Assembly (NCBI RefSeq): GCF_001940785.1
Contig: NZ_MSLS01000002.1
Location: 71,077-135,076 of the forward strand
DNA: 64,000 nucleotides
Reading direction: 5' to 3'
Origin: Bacillus sp. MRMR6
GTDB lineage: Bacteria; Bacillota; Bacilli; Bacillales; Cytobacillaceae
Below the pieces are notes generated by a model. That model did no database searches. It was not told where the DNA came from and saw only the letters and a list, made by a program, of their open reading frames with translations. The stretch's first letter is position 1, and every line of letters starts with the position of its first letter. The position numbers were made by a program, and so were the translations under genes. Shown here piece after piece: positions 1 to 8,260 of the stretch.

Positions 1-629
1 CTCTTGATGAAAAAGATGAAATAAATATTGGGAATCTAAGGAAGAGCGCTCGTGATTGGTATCAATTTGAGAATTATGATCAACTTCCTAGTCTCATTAA
101 TCGTACTCAGCCTGCTGCCTATCGTGTACAGTTAACCGAGCCACAAACCCAAGAGGAAAAATTGATACATTCGTACGAAACGACTTCTCCTCTTGTAGTT
201 TTTAAAGAGCTCTCAGGTGGGGTGGAACCTTCTACGGCAAATCTGAAAATTCTAGAAGAGATTATGATAAAATATCAGCTTCCCCCTGGTGTCGTAAATG
301 TGTTGATTGAAGTGGCAATGAGGAAATCAGATATGAAATTTACAAGTTCGTTTGTTGATAGCATCGCAAGTCACTGGGCGAGAAAACAAGTGAAAACGGT
401 GAAGGATGCCATGGAAATAGCAAAAAATGATGACCGAACCAGCCGTGAGGCAAAGAGTAAAAAAGCTGGAAAGGGTTCATGGCAAAAACCAATTCGAAAA
501 GAACTTCTTCCAGATTGGTTTGATAAGGCACCGGAATTGAAAGTTGAAAATAAAAAGCAAGAAAAAAAGCAGGATCTAGAGGCAGAAAAGCGGAAAATGG
601 AAGAAATATTGAAGGCATTAGAGGATTAA
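1..629 (+). CDS. dnaB: Replication initiation/membrane attachment protein DnaB, C-terminal part
   Basis: This is the 3' end of a gene entering from the left; the first complete codon is at position 3 and 208 residues are visible. The last two thirds form the helical DnaB/DnaD-type domain, with the conserved stretch FVDSIASHWARK followed by a charged, lysine-rich tail. In Bacillus this protein works with DnaD and DnaI to load the replicative helicase at oriC and at restarted forks. The dnaI start lies 10 bases downstream, which is the conserved dnaB-dnaI pair. The open frame continues upstream of position 162 without a stop, so the TTG at 162 is not the start. Confidence 0.93.
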   Translation, partial: LDEKDEINIGNLRKSARDWYQFENYDQLPSLINRTQPAAYRVQLTEPQTQEEKLIHSYETTSPLVVFKELSGGVEPSTANLKILEEIMIKYQLPPGVVNVLIEVAMRKSDMKFTSSFVDSIASHWARKQVKTVKDAMEIAKNDDRTSREAKSKKAGKGSWQKPIRKELLPDWFDKAPELKVENKKQEKKQDLEAEKRKMEEILKALED

Positions 630-639
630 GAGGTGACTT

Positions 640-1569
640 ATGGAAAAAATTAATAAAACACTGAAACGGTTAGCCTCACAGGGGGATTTTCAAAAAAGAT
701 ATGAAAAACAGCGTCAGGATACCCTTAATCACCCAGAAATTAAGGATTTTATTAGAAAAAATCATGATGTCATTACGAATGAGATGATTGAAAAAAGCTT
801 AGTGAAATTATTTGAATTTACTAACCAAAGTAAGGAATGTAATAAGTGTGAAAGCCTAGAGGGATGCATCAACATGATGAAAGGTTATCATCCGGAGTTG
901 GTGATAAACAGGAATACGATTGATGTAAGATATGAGCGTTGTCCGAGAAAAATAATGGATGACGAAAAGCGGAAAAATGAAAAATTAATCAAGAGTTTGC
1001 ATATGCCTAAAGATATTTTAAACGCTACCTTCGATGATTTACAACATGATAACTCACGTGTGATAGCCATTAAAAAGTCTGGCGAGTTTATACTGAATTA
1101 TGAAAAAGGTTTAGAATCAAAGGGATTATACTTTTATGGGGAATTTGGTGTAGGGAAATCTTATTTGCTAGGGGCAATAGCAAATAAATTAGCTAACAAG
1201 CAAATATCCTCGATGATCGTCTATGTTCCGGAATTGCTTCGAGAAATGAAAAGTGCAATTGGGGATTCTACTTTAAATGAAAAAATCGAAGCATTGAAAA
1301 AAGAACCGGTATTAATGCTCGATGATATCGGATCAGAGGCAGTGTCAAGTTGGACAAGAGATGAGGTACTAGGGCCGATTTTACAATTTAGGATGCTGGA
1401 AAAGCTGCCGACCTTTTTCACCTCGAACTTTGACTACGGCCAGTTAGAGCATCACTTGACCTATAGCCAACGTGGTGAAGAAGAAAAGATGAAAGCTCGA
1501 AGAATTATGGAAAGAATTAAAAGTGTGAGTGAACCTGTACTGGTTAAAGGCCATAACAGAAGACATTAA
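640..1569 (+). CDS. dnaI: Primosomal helicase loader DnaI
   Basis: An AAA+ ATPase of 309 residues that loads the hexameric replicative helicase (DnaC in B. subtilis). The N-terminal helicase-binding domain has the zinc ligands C67, C70, H84 and C101, the same spacing as B. subtilis DnaI. The C-terminal ATPase has Walker A GEFGVGKS (about 167-174) and Walker B LMLDDIG (about 225-231). The ATG is preceded by AGAGGTGA at a good distance. It is co-transcribed with dnaB, and a terminator hairpin follows the stop. Confidence 0.97.
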   Translation: MEKINKTLKRLASQGDFQKRYEKQRQDTLNHPEIKDFIRKNHDVITNEMIEKSLVKLFEFTNQSKECNKCESLEGCINMMKGYHPELVINRNTIDVRYERCPRKIMDDEKRKNEKLIKSLHMPKDILNATFDDLQHDNSRVIAIKKSGEFILNYEKGLESKGLYFYGEFGVGKSYLLGAIANKLANKQISSMIVYVPELLREMKSAIGDSTLNEKIEALKKEPVLMLDDIGSEAVSSWTRDEVLGPILQFRMLEKLPTFFTSNFDYGQLEHHLTYSQRGEEEKMKARRIMERIKSVSEPVLVKGHNRRH

Positions 1570-1576
1570 GAATGTT

Positions 1577-1611
1577 GGGTTACCGATTTTTCCGGTAATC
1601 CTTTTCTTTTG
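1577..1611 (+). terminator. Intrinsic terminator after dnaI
   Basis: A 9-bp stem (GGGTTACCG with CGGTAATCC, one G-U pair) with a 7-nt loop is followed by TTTTCTTTT. Confidence 0.8.
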
Positions 1612-1664
1612 AGAAAAATTTTTCACAATACAGGAAAAGCCCTCAGTCTTAACTTCTAATTTGG

Positions 1665-1718
1665 CCAAGTCCCCCATATAAATAGAAAAACAAAGACTAG
1701 CCAAGAGGGGGGATTTGG
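1665..1718 (+). promoter_or_regulatory. Hairpin that can hide the ytxC ribosome-binding site
   Basis: CCAAGTCCCCC at 1665-1675 can pair over 11 positions (one G-U) with GGGGGATTTGG at 1708-1718. That covers the Shine-Dalgarno sequence and ends directly before the TTG start at 1719. The loop is 32 nt. The pairing is seen in the sequence; the regulatory role is inferred. Confidence 0.4.
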
Positions 1719-2600
1719 TTGGCAGAAATCATCTTCCAGAATAAATTGGATGCGAAAAGGTTTTATAATCACATGCTGATGAGCTTACAATATAATCTTG
1801 ATAACCCTAATATTCTTCTTTCAGAAGATCGACATATAGTAAAGGTATTGGATAATAGCTTAACAAGAACAGCATTTGACAATATTAAAACGGCATTTTT
1901 GGAGTTTATCACTAAAATTAAGCGTGATGATTGGTTACGAGCCATATTAACAGAACAATATTATTACGAAGACCCGGAAGAGCAGCAGCAAATTATTGAC
2001 ATTGTATATTCCGTACTTGAAGGGGAAAGGGCAGATCTTGCTGTCTTTATCAAGGAAAATACGGAGGATACAAAAATTAAGGAAGCGATTGATGAAATGT
2101 TTCAACATAATATTTCATTTTCGTTTGATTCATTCTTGAAATTTCGTTTGCGTCCGTATCTCCAAGCCTTAGAGAGCTATGTGGAAATTTCGATTGACGA
2201 GTATAAAATGGAGCAGGAATATCAAATATTTGTCCAAATGCTCCGTGATTTCTTAGCAGACCGTGAACCTAAAATTGAAACCCTCCATCTTTTGTTTGAT
2301 GAAGAAATCACGTTTTACAATGATCAGCTTGAGGAACTTAAACGGGGAGAATTAACCAAAATGATTGACCGGAAACTTCTTTTTAATCATCCGGTTTATG
2401 TTGATTCTGCTTCGATTGCACCGTTGCTGTCAATTGCACCGACAACGATTCACCTTTACACCAAGAATCCAGAGGAACCACTCGTGCGGACAATTAAAAG
2501 CATTTTTGAGGAAAGAGTCTCCATTAAACCGTTCAAAGGTTTACGTGGAACCAAGCAAACGTATCATGAGGAACAAACGGCAAGGGAAAACGGTGCTTAA
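1719..2600 (+). CDS. ytxC: Sporulation protein YtxC family
   Basis: A 293-residue protein matching the YtxC family (putative sporulation protein) by sequence character and by position between dnaI and thrS, as in B. subtilis. It is acidic, has no signal peptide or membrane segment, and its biochemical function is unknown. The start is TTG at 1719, about 6 bases after a strong purine run (GAGGGGGG). The ribosome-binding site can pair with a C-rich stretch about 35 bases upstream, which may restrict translation (see findings). No clear terminator follows before the thrS promoter. Confidence 0.85.
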   Translation: MAEIIFQNKLDAKRFYNHMLMSLQYNLDNPNILLSEDRHIVKVLDNSLTRTAFDNIKTAFLEFITKIKRDDWLRAILTEQYYYEDPEEQQQIIDIVYSVLEGERADLAVFIKENTEDTKIKEAIDEMFQHNISFSFDSFLKFRLRPYLQALESYVEISIDEYKMEQEYQIFVQMLRDFLADREPKIETLHLLFDEEITFYNDQLEELKRGELTKMIDRKLLFNHPVYVDSASIAPLLSIAPTTIHLYTKNPEEPLVRTIKSIFEERVSIKPFKGLRGTKQTYHEEQTARENGA

Positions 2601-2628
2601 AAAATAAATGCTATTGTACTTATGTCTC

Positions 2629-2657
2629 TTGATTTTTTAAAATCTAGTCATTATAAT
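2629..2657 (+). promoter_or_regulatory. SigA-type promoter of thrS
   Basis: TTGATT at 2629-2634 and a perfect TATAAT at 2652-2657 are separated by 17 bp. They lie upstream of the thrS T-box leader. Confidence 0.8.
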
Positions 2658-2672
2658 ACACTACATAGTCAG

Positions 2673-2795
2673 AAATGTGGAAGCGCCTTGTTTAGGCACG
2701 ATGAGCATAAGACGAGCGTGACAGAAGGTGTACTTTTTGCCTTCCATTAACGTTGGATTATGTCTTGGGTGGCTTGGCGCTGAAGCTAGACAAAA
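2673..2795 (+). repeat. Dispersed intergenic repeat, forward copy in the thrS 5' UTR
   Basis: A block starting GTGGAAGCGCC and ending GGCGCTGAAGCTAGAC resembles a common Bacillaceae intergenic repeat. Related pieces occur at about 3093-3210 (opposite orientation), 5525-5600, 6752-6795, 12857-12920, 22075-22127 and 27597-27630. This copy lies between the thrS promoter and the T-box stem I. Confidence 0.6.
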
Positions 2796-2807
2796 TCTAT
2801 TCATGTA

Positions 2808-3069
2808 AATGTAATGATGAGGACAATAGTATTTCTTCACGGTTATCAGAGAGGGAGGACATGGCTGCAAGCCTCCTAGCACGGACTAAATACTTACCGC
2901 CTTTAAACTTCAGCTGTGAACCCTTCTTTACCGAAGCTAGTAATCGCTGACGGCGCCAACCGTTACCCAAACAATAAAGTTATTTCTATTTTTTCATAGA
3001 GATAAAAAATTGGGTGGAACCACGTGTTTATTAAACTCGTCCCTTTTCCAGGGACGGGTTTTTTTATTT
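2808..3069 (+). ncRNA. T-box leader of thrS (tRNA-Thr sensor)
   Basis: The leader carries the T-box sequence GGGTGGAACCACG (3012-3024), followed by a terminator hairpin (CTCGTCCCT and AGGGACGGG, then a T run). The stem I distal loop GGCTGCAAG is at about 2863-2871. By alignment with the pheS leader in this window, the specifier codon is ACC at 2896-2898, followed by a purine, which reads threonine. Uncharged tRNA-Thr should stabilise the antiterminator and allow thrS transcription. A second ACC at 2930-2932 fits the spacing less well. Confidence 0.93.
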
Positions 3070-3092
3070 TTATCAAAAATTCGAGAATTGTC

Positions 3093-3210
3093 TAGCTACA
3101 GCGCCTAGGGGCTGGGGTCATAAGCCAATCCGTCAAGAAGATTAAAGAGCAACCTTCTTGACGAACGTCTTACTCCTGTCACCCCTGGCAAGGTGCTTCC
3201 GCTTTTCTCA
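3093..3210 (-). repeat. Dispersed intergenic repeat, reverse copy before thrS
   Basis: This is the same family as the block at 2673-2795 but in reverse: it begins GTCTAGCTACAGCGCC and ends GGTGCTTCCGC. It contains the perfect 10-bp inverted repeat CGTCAAGAAG/CTTCTTGACG. It sits between the T-box terminator and the thrS ribosome-binding site, so it is transcribed in the thrS leader. Confidence 0.6.
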
Positions 3211-3225
3211 CGAGGAGGAATTACT

Positions 3226-5166
3226 ATGTCAATGTCAGACGTTGTGAAAGTTACGTTTCCAGATGGAGCAGTAAAGGAGTTTTCTCAGGGAACAACAACG
3301 GAAGATATTGCCCTTTCAATCAGTCCTGGCCTTAAGAAAAAGGCGATTGCAGGTAAAGTGAATGGCCAATTATATGATCTTCGCCGTCCAATCCTTGAAG
3401 ACGGTTCAATAGAAATTGTTACACAGGACTCGCCAGATGCGCTAGAAATCCTACGCCATAGTACAGCACACTTAATGGCACAGGCGATTAAACGCCTCTA
3501 TCCAAATGCAAACCTTGGTGTAGGACCAGTTATTGAAGGTGGATTCTACTATGATATCGACCTTGAAGAATCTTTAACACCTGAAGACCTTCCAAAAATC
3601 GAAAAAGCAATGGCAAAGATTGTGAACGAGAATATTGAAGTGGTCCGCAAAGAAGTCTCACGATCCGAAGCTGTACAGTTCTTTAAGCAAATCAATGACC
3701 CGTATAAGCTTGAATTAATTGAAGCCATTCCTAGTGAAGAAACAGTTACTATTTATGAGCAGGGCGACTTTTCTGACTTATGCCGCGGTGTTCATGTTCC
3801 GTCAACAGGCAAAATTAAGGAGTTTAAGCTATTAAGTATTGCCGGTGCCTATTGGCGTGGGAACAGCGACAATAAGATGCTTCAGCGTATTTACGGCACG
3901 GCCTTCTTTAAAAAGGAAGACTTGGCGGAGCACCTTCGCTTACTTGAAGAAGCAAAGGAGCGCGACCACCGTAAAATCGGTAAAGAACTCAGCCTTTTCA
4001 CAAGTTCACAGCTCGTTGGACAAGGTCTGCCATTGTGGTTGCCAAAAGGAGCAACCATTCGCCGAGTGATTGAGCGTTACATTGTAGATAAGGAACAACG
4101 TCTGGGCTATAACCATGTCTACACTCCAGTTATGGGAAGTGTAGATTTATATAAAACTTCTGGCCACTGGGATCACTACCAAGAAGACATGTTCCCGGTT
4201 ATGGAAATGGATAATGAGCAGCTAGTATTGCGCCCAATGAACTGTCCACACCATATGATGGTTTATAAAAATGCCATTCACAGCTACCGTGAGCTTCCAA
4301 TCCGAATTGCCGAGCTTGGAACACAGCATCGTTATGAAATGTCCGGGGCTCTTTCAGGACTTCAGCGTGTACGCGGTATGACTTTAAATGATGCCCATAT
4401 CTTTGTTCGTCCAGACCAAATTAAAGAGGAATTCAAGCGTGTTGTTAACCTGGTTCTAGCTGTTTATAAGGACTTTGATCTTAACGATTATAGCTTCCGC
4501 TTATCTTATCGAGATCCAAAGGATACTGAAAAGTACTACAATGATGATGCGATGTGGGAAAAAGCACAAGGAATGCTGAAAGAAGCGATGGATGATCTTG
4601 GCCTAAACTATTACGAAGCGGAAGGCGAAGCGGCGTTCTATGGTCCGAAGCTGGACGTTCAAGTTAAAACAGCATTAGGTAAGGATGAAACACTTTCAAC
4701 TGTACAACTTGACTTCTTATTGCCTGAAAGATTCGATTTAACTTATGTCGGTGAAGATGGCAAGCAACACCGTCCAGTCGTGATCCACCGTGGAGTGGTT
4801 TCCACAATGGAACGCTTCGTTGCTTTCTTAATCGAAGAATACAAGGGAGCTTTCCCTACTTGGCTTGCACCAGTACAGGTACAGGTAATCCCGGTTTCTC
4901 CTGGAGTCCATTATGACTATGCAAAGCAGGTTCAGGAGCAGCTTCAAAACGATGGCTTTAGGGTTGAATTAGATGGCCGTGATGAGAAAATCGGTTATAA
5001 AATCCGTGAAGCACAAATGCAAAAAATACCATATATGCTTGTAGTTGGGGATAAAGAAGTGGAAGAAAATGCTGTTAATGTTCGTAAATATGGAGAGCAA
5101 AAGTCAGCAACAGCGCCATTCTCTGAGTTCTTAGCAGCATTGAAAGCAGAAGTCGAGCGCGGATAA
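3226..5166 (+). CDS. thrS: Threonine--tRNA ligase
   Basis: A class II aminoacyl-tRNA synthetase of 646 residues that attaches threonine to tRNA-Thr in the cytoplasm. The domain order is complete: N-terminal TGS domain, alanyl/threonyl editing domain ([10 protein letters not shown] motif), catalytic core with RPMNCPHH and the later QHRYE, and a C-terminal anticodon-binding domain ending in a [10 protein letters not shown]-type motif. The Cys and His of the core are the expected zinc ligands that select threonine. The ATG at 3226 is preceded by GAGGAGGAA; an upstream in-frame start at 3193 has no such site. Expression is controlled by the T-box upstream. Confidence 0.98.
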   Translation: MSMSDVVKVTFPDGAVKEFSQGTTTEDIALSISPGLKKKAIAGKVNGQLYDLRRPILEDGSIEIVTQDSPDALEILRHSTAHLMAQAIKRLYPNANLGVGPVIEGGFYYDIDLEESLTPEDLPKIEKAMAKIVNENIEVVRKEVSRSEAVQFFKQINDPYKLELIEAIPSEETVTIYEQGDFSDLCRGVHVPSTGKIKEFKLLSIAGAYWRGNSDNKMLQRIYGTAFFKKEDLAEHLRLLEEAKERDHRKIGKELSLFTSSQLVGQGLPLWLPKGATIRRVIERYIVDKEQRLGYNHVYTPVMGSVDLYKTSGHWDHYQEDMFPVMEMDNEQLVLRPMNCPHHMMVYKNAIHSYRELPIRIAELGTQHRYEMSGALSGLQRVRGMTLNDAHIFVRPDQIKEEFKRVVNLVLAVYKDFDLNDYSFRLSYRDPKDTEKYYNDDAMWEKAQGMLKEAMDDLGLNYYEAEGEAAFYGPKLDVQVKTALGKDETLSTVQLDFLLPERFDLTYVGEDGKQHRPVVIHRGVVSTMERFVAFLIEEYKGAFPTWLAPVQVQVIPVSPGVHYDYAKQVQEQLQNDGFRVELDGRDEKIGYKIREAQMQKIPYMLVVGDKEVEENAVNVRKYGEQKSATAPFSEFLAALKAEVERG

Positions 5167-5173
5167 GAACGTC

Positions 5174-5207
5174 AAAAGGGGAGGAAAGCTCTCCTTTTGT
5201 TTTTTAC
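5174..5207 (+). terminator. Intrinsic terminator after thrS
   Basis: The stem AAAGGGGAG/CTCTCCTTTT with a short loop is followed by GTTTTTT, directly after the thrS stop. Confidence 0.85.
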
Positions 5208-5280
5208 AATGAAAAAAAAGGGTTGTATAATCTTTTGTTTCTTGTTAAAATAAATCTCGTTGTCATAAACAAATGGTTGT

Positions 5281-5310
5281 TTGACAACACGTCTTTGTTT
5301 ATGTTATAGT
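5281..5310 (+). promoter_or_regulatory. SigA-type promoter of infC-rpmI-rplT
   Basis: A perfect TTGACA at 5281-5286 and TATAGT at 5305-5310 are separated by 18 bp. It lies 30 bases upstream of the L20 leader RNA. Confidence 0.75.
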
Positions 5311-5339
5311 TATCAAGGTAAAAATTGAATACTTGTTTT

Positions 5340-5471
5340 AGGGAAAAAAGAAGAAGCACCCGCTTCTCACCTGATTGACGCGAAAGAGCAGTTGGCAGGT
5401 TTTACGTGAACTATTTGTTTTATTACTTATGTTCTGTAAAAGTGTGGGTGTATTCATCCGCACTTTTTTAT
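5340..5471 (+). ncRNA. Ribosomal protein L20 leader with attenuator
   Basis: The segment holds the conserved GAAGCACCCGCTTCTCACC stretch, then CGCGAAAGAGCAGTTGGCAGG, and ends in a terminator hairpin (AAAGTGTGG with CCGCACTTT, then T-rich) at about 5437-5471. This matches the Firmicutes L20 leader family. In B. subtilis, free L20 binds this leader and promotes premature termination, so the operon follows rRNA supply. The stretch from 5472 to 5598 before infC holds only a degenerate dispersed repeat. Confidence 0.88.
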
Positions 5472-5611
5472 TTGTAAAAAAGCATCTAAAAGTTTTTCAA
5501 TACTTGCCGGTGCAACAACTTAGAGTCATAAGTCAGGTTTGAAAGGGAGAGCATTCTCAAGCTTCTTGACCCGAACGTTGTATTCTTGATAAACCTTGGA
5601 GGTGGCTAATT

Positions 5612-6127
5612 ATTAGCAAAGACATGTTGTTAAATGAGGGTATTCGCGCTCGCGAAGTTCGCTTGATTGACCAAAATGGCGAACAGTTAGGAATTAAATC
5701 CAAAATCGAAGCGTTAGAAATTGCTGGAAGAGTAAATCTTGATTTGGTACTTGTTGCACCAAATGCAAAGCCTCCAGTAGCCCGAATTATGGACTATGGC
5801 AAATTCAAATTCGAGCAGCAGAAGAAAGATAAAGAGGCTCGTAAGAATCAAAAAATTATTACGACTAAAGAAGTTCGTCTAAGCCCAACGATTGATGAGC
5901 ATGACTTTAATACAAAGCTTCGCAATGCTATTAAGTTCTTGGAAAAAGGCGACAAGGTAAAAGCTTCAATCCGTTTTAAGGGCCGGGCGATTACCCATAA
6001 AGAGATCGGTCAACGTGTACTAGACCGCTTTGCTTCAGATTGTAAGGAAGTGGCGACAATTGAGTCTCATCCAAAAATGGATGGACGCAGTATGTTCCTC
6101 GTTCTTGCACCGAAAATTGAAAAGTAA
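5612..6127 (+). CDS. infC: Translation initiation factor IF-3
   Basis: A 171-residue factor that binds the 30S subunit, keeps subunits apart and checks start-codon pairing. The N-terminal domain contains [12 protein letters not shown] and a GQ/NGEQLGI segment; the linker is lysine-rich ([15 protein letters not shown]); the C-terminal domain has the [13 protein letters not shown]-type core. The start is an ATT codon at 5612, giving [15 protein letters not shown] after the initiator. It is preceded by GGAGGTGG at 5599-5606. The ATG at 5624 would remove the conserved SKD start and has no own ribosome-binding site. First gene of infC-rpmI-rplT. Confidence 0.96.
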   Translation: MSKDMLLNEGIRAREVRLIDQNGEQLGIKSKIEALEIAGRVNLDLVLVAPNAKPPVARIMDYGKFKFEQQKKDKEARKNQKIITTKEVRLSPTIDEHDFNTKLRNAIKFLEKGDKVKASIRFKGRAITHKEIGQRVLDRFASDCKEVATIESHPKMDGRSMFLVLAPKIEK

Positions 6128-6144
6128 TAAGGAGGACAATCCCA

Positions 6145-6345
6145 ATGCCTAAAATGAAAACACACCGCGGCGCTGCAAAGCGTTTCAAGAAGACTGGTTC
6201 TGGTAAACTGAAGCGTTCTCACGCTTACACAAGCCACTTATTTGCAAACAAATCTACGAAAGCTAAGCGTAAACTTCGCAAAGCTTCTATCGTATCTAAA
6301 GGCGATTACAAGCGCATTCGTTTCTTATTAACAAACATTAAGTAA
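6145..6345 (+). CDS. rpmI: 50S ribosomal protein L35
   Basis: A 66-residue, very basic protein starting [18 protein letters not shown], the L35 signature. It is a late-assembling component of the large subunit. It begins 17 bases after infC with AAGGAGGA upstream and is followed by rplT in the same operon, so it is expected to respond to the L20 leader. Confidence 0.98.
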   Translation: MPKMKTHRGAAKRFKKTGSGKLKRSHAYTSHLFANKSTKAKRKLRKASIVSKGDYKRIRFLLTNIK

Positions 6346-6382
6346 TCTCGAGCAATCTCGATTTATCTAGGAGGGAAATTAC

Positions 6383-6742
6383 ATGCCACGTGTAAAAGGC
6401 GGTACTGTAACGCGCAAGCGTCGTAAAAAAGTTCTTAAATTAGCAAAAGGTTATTATGGTTCAAAACATACATTATATAAAGTAGCTAACCAACAGGTTA
6501 TGAAATCTTTAATGTATGCATTCCGCGATCGTCGTCAAAAGAAGCGCGACTTCCGCAAACTTTGGATCACTCGTATCAACGCAGCAGCACGTATCAACGG
6601 TCTTTCTTACAGCCGTTTAATGCATGGACTGAAGCTTGCGGGTATCGAAGTAAACCGCAAAATGCTTGCTGAATTAGCAGTAAGCGACGCAGCTGCATTT
6701 GCTGAATTAGCAACCGTTGCAAAAACACAACAAAACAAGTAA
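6383..6742 (+). CDS. rplT: 50S ribosomal protein L20
   Basis: A 119-residue basic protein with the L20 start [20 protein letters not shown] and the conserved middle section [14 protein letters not shown]20 binds 23S rRNA early in large-subunit assembly and in Bacillus also represses its own operon through the leader at 5340-5471. The ribosome-binding site is TAGGAGGGAA. A dispersed repeat fragment and a terminator follow. Confidence 0.98.
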   Translation: MPRVKGGTVTRKRRKKVLKLAKGYYGSKHTLYKVANQQVMKSLMYAFRDRRQKKRDFRKLWITRINAAARINGLSYSRLMHGLKLAGIEVNRKMLAELAVSDAAAFAELATVAKTQQNK

Positions 6743-6751
6743 TTAGAATAG

Positions 6752-6795
6752 CGAAAGCGCCTTACTTCTTGTCGAGGCTAGGCGCTGCAGCTGAA
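6752..6795 (+). repeat. Truncated dispersed intergenic repeat
   Basis: A short remnant, GCGAAAGCGCC to AGGCGCTGCAGCTGA, of the same family as 2673-2795. Both ends are kept and the middle is lost. Confidence 0.45.
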
Positions 6796-6802
6796 CATGA
6801 TA

Positions 6803-6837
6803 AAGGCCATTCTCTAACTTTGAGGATGGCTTTTTCT
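6803..6837 (+). terminator. Intrinsic terminator after rplT
   Basis: AAAGGCCATTCTC pairs with GAGGATGGCTTT (one bulge) and is followed by TTTTT. It probably ends the infC operon just before the small membrane gene. Confidence 0.7.
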
Positions 6838-6853
6838 ATAGGGAGTGGCTGAG

Positions 6854-7123
6854 ATGGCATATTTCGGAGGAGCCTATTTAATCATGAATCTCGTCGGTTT
6901 CATCATGATGGGCATTGATAAATCACGTGCTAAAAAGCGTCAGTACCGGATTAGTGAGAAGTCATTATGGCTTGTGGCATTGTTCGGAGGGGCTGTGGGC
7001 GGAGCAGCGGGAATGCAGCTTTATCGCCATAAGACAAAGCATGTAGCATTTAAGGTTGGATTTCCGCTTCTTGCGGTGATTGAATTAGGACTATTTAGTT
7101 ATTTTTGGGCTATGTTGACATAA
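6854..7123 (+). CDS. ysdA: DUF1294 family small membrane protein YsdA
   Basis: An 89-residue membrane protein with a first hydrophobic segment at about 4-20, the conserved DKSRAKK and RISEK sections, a glycine-rich membrane segment (LFGGAVGGAAGMQLYRHKTKH) and a last hydrophobic segment. The HKTKH motif and layout match YsdA/DUF1294, and the gene lies downstream of rplT as in B. subtilis. ATG 6854 is chosen because GGGAG lies 8 bases upstream; the in-frame GTG at 6845 has none. Function unknown. Confidence 0.88.
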   Translation: MAYFGGAYLIMNLVGFIMMGIDKSRAKKRQYRISEKSLWLVALFGGAVGGAAGMQLYRHKTKHVAFKVGFPLLAVIELGLFSYFWAMLT

Positions 7124-7184
7124 CAGCATGGCTCTTTTTATATGCTTAAATGACAACAGGTTTAACATCCAGGGGGAATGTTAA

Positions 7185-7769
7185 ATGAATGAGGATTTGG
7201 CTTTATTATTTGTTGTGGTAGAAGCAGGCGGAATTTTAGCTCCATTGGCATTTATTATCTTTCATTTAGTAAGGTCGTTTTTATTTATCCCGGTATCAGT
7301 AGTTGTCATTGCAGGCGGTATTTTATTTGGAACACTTTGGGGGACGGTTTTCACCATCATTGGTTTAATGGGGGTCAGTATTTTTTTCTATATTTTCATA
7401 GATAAGATGCCAAAAACACATGAAAAATTGATTAAGGTGAAAAATCGCTGGTTTGGAGAATACCGCAATCTCACAACAGGACAGATTGCGCTGTTAAGAT
7501 TAATACCTTTTGTACATTATCATTTATTAAACTTTTGTCTGATGCAGAGAAAACCAGGGTTTAGGGAATACCTAAAGGCATCGTTCGTCACGAATGTCCC
7601 AATTGCATTGTTCTACACGATTTTTGGTGAATACATCAGCAGGTTTACTCCTAGTATCATATTAATCTTTCTAGTAACCCTTACAGTACTGGTCTATCTC
7701 CTCAGGGAAAAACAAAATGTCATCAAGTGGAGGGTTTTTTTCAGAGAGAATCATAAAAGCCACAGTTAG
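7185..7769 (+). CDS. ytxB: TVP38/TMEM64 (VTT/DedA-like) family membrane protein
   Basis: A 194-residue integral membrane protein with four or five hydrophobic segments and the family core FIPVSVVVIAGGILFGTLWG, then a loop with RLIPFVHYHLLNF. These are hallmarks of the VTT/SNARE-associated superfamily, several members of which move lipids across membranes. B. subtilis YtxB is the nearest match I recall; it sits next to dnaI there but after ysdA here, so the symbol is tentative. Good ribosome-binding site (AGGGGGAA). The frame ends beside the convergent ysdB gene. Confidence 0.72.
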   Translation: MNEDLALLFVVVEAGGILAPLAFIIFHLVRSFLFIPVSVVVIAGGILFGTLWGTVFTIIGLMGVSIFFYIFIDKMPKTHEKLIKVKNRWFGEYRNLTTGQIALLRLIPFVHYHLLNFCLMQRKPGFREYLKASFVTNVPIALFYTIFGEYISRFTPSIILIFLVTLTVLVYLLREKQNVIKWRVFFRENHKSHS

Positions 7770-7775
7770 CGGCTT

Positions 7776-8156
7776 TTATTTTTGCTGTAAAAATTCTTTA
7801 ATGGGGCTTTTCCAACTGATTTCGGCAAGCGGGTATTTATCCTTGACTTTTTTTTCGATAAAATAAAAATCCTCTTTCACCAACCCTTTCAACGTGGTGG
7901 TGGTTTCTGGTGAAATCGTGATTGAAACGACATCAATCGCATTTTTTGTGGCACCTAAGTATTTTTCTCCTGTAAATACTGCACCATTATAGGTGAGTTG
8001 GAAATTCTTTACGACTTCTTGGTCATCAAGAAAGAGGAAGCGTTTTTGTTTTCGAGCAGCCTCTAGTTTACGGTTAGGTGTCATAAGAAGTTTTACGATT
8101 AAATAAATAGTGAAGAAGATTAAGAACAATAATACTAAGCGCAGTATCCAAACCAT
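7776..8156 (-). CDS. ysdB: YsdB-family membrane-anchored protein
   Basis: A 126-residue protein with one N-terminal transmembrane segment (about 3-23) followed by a soluble domain of about 100 residues. Position between ysdA and ysdC and overall character match YsdB, which in B. subtilis influences the SigW pathway. It is read on the minus strand, 6 bp from the stop of the upstream gene, with AGGAGGCAT before the ATG. The molecular role is unknown. Confidence 0.75.
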   Translation of the reverse strand: MVWILRLVLLFLIFFTIYLIVKLLMTPNRKLEAARKQKRFLFLDDQEVVKNFQLTYNGAVFTGEKYLGATKNAIDVVSITISPETTTTLKGLVKEDFYFIEKKVKDKYPLAEISWKSPIKEFLQQK

Positions 8157-8229
8157 GGGTATGCCTCCTAGTTATTTTTCCTAATATACGATAATAAACG
8201 AAAAAAGTTTCAACCTTTTCCAATTTTGA

Positions 8230-8235
8230 TATAAT
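8230..8235 (+). promoter_or_regulatory. Probable -10 box for the dUTPase gene
   Basis: A perfect TATAAT lies 26 bases upstream of the start codon; the -35 region is poor. Confidence 0.4.
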
Positions 8236-8260
8236 TTTATTATGTTAGGAGTGGATATGG

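Noticed and set aside
2661-2950. Short ORFs on both strands in the thrS leader
   Set aside because: They lie across the dispersed repeat and T-box RNA, with no ribosome-binding site or family character.
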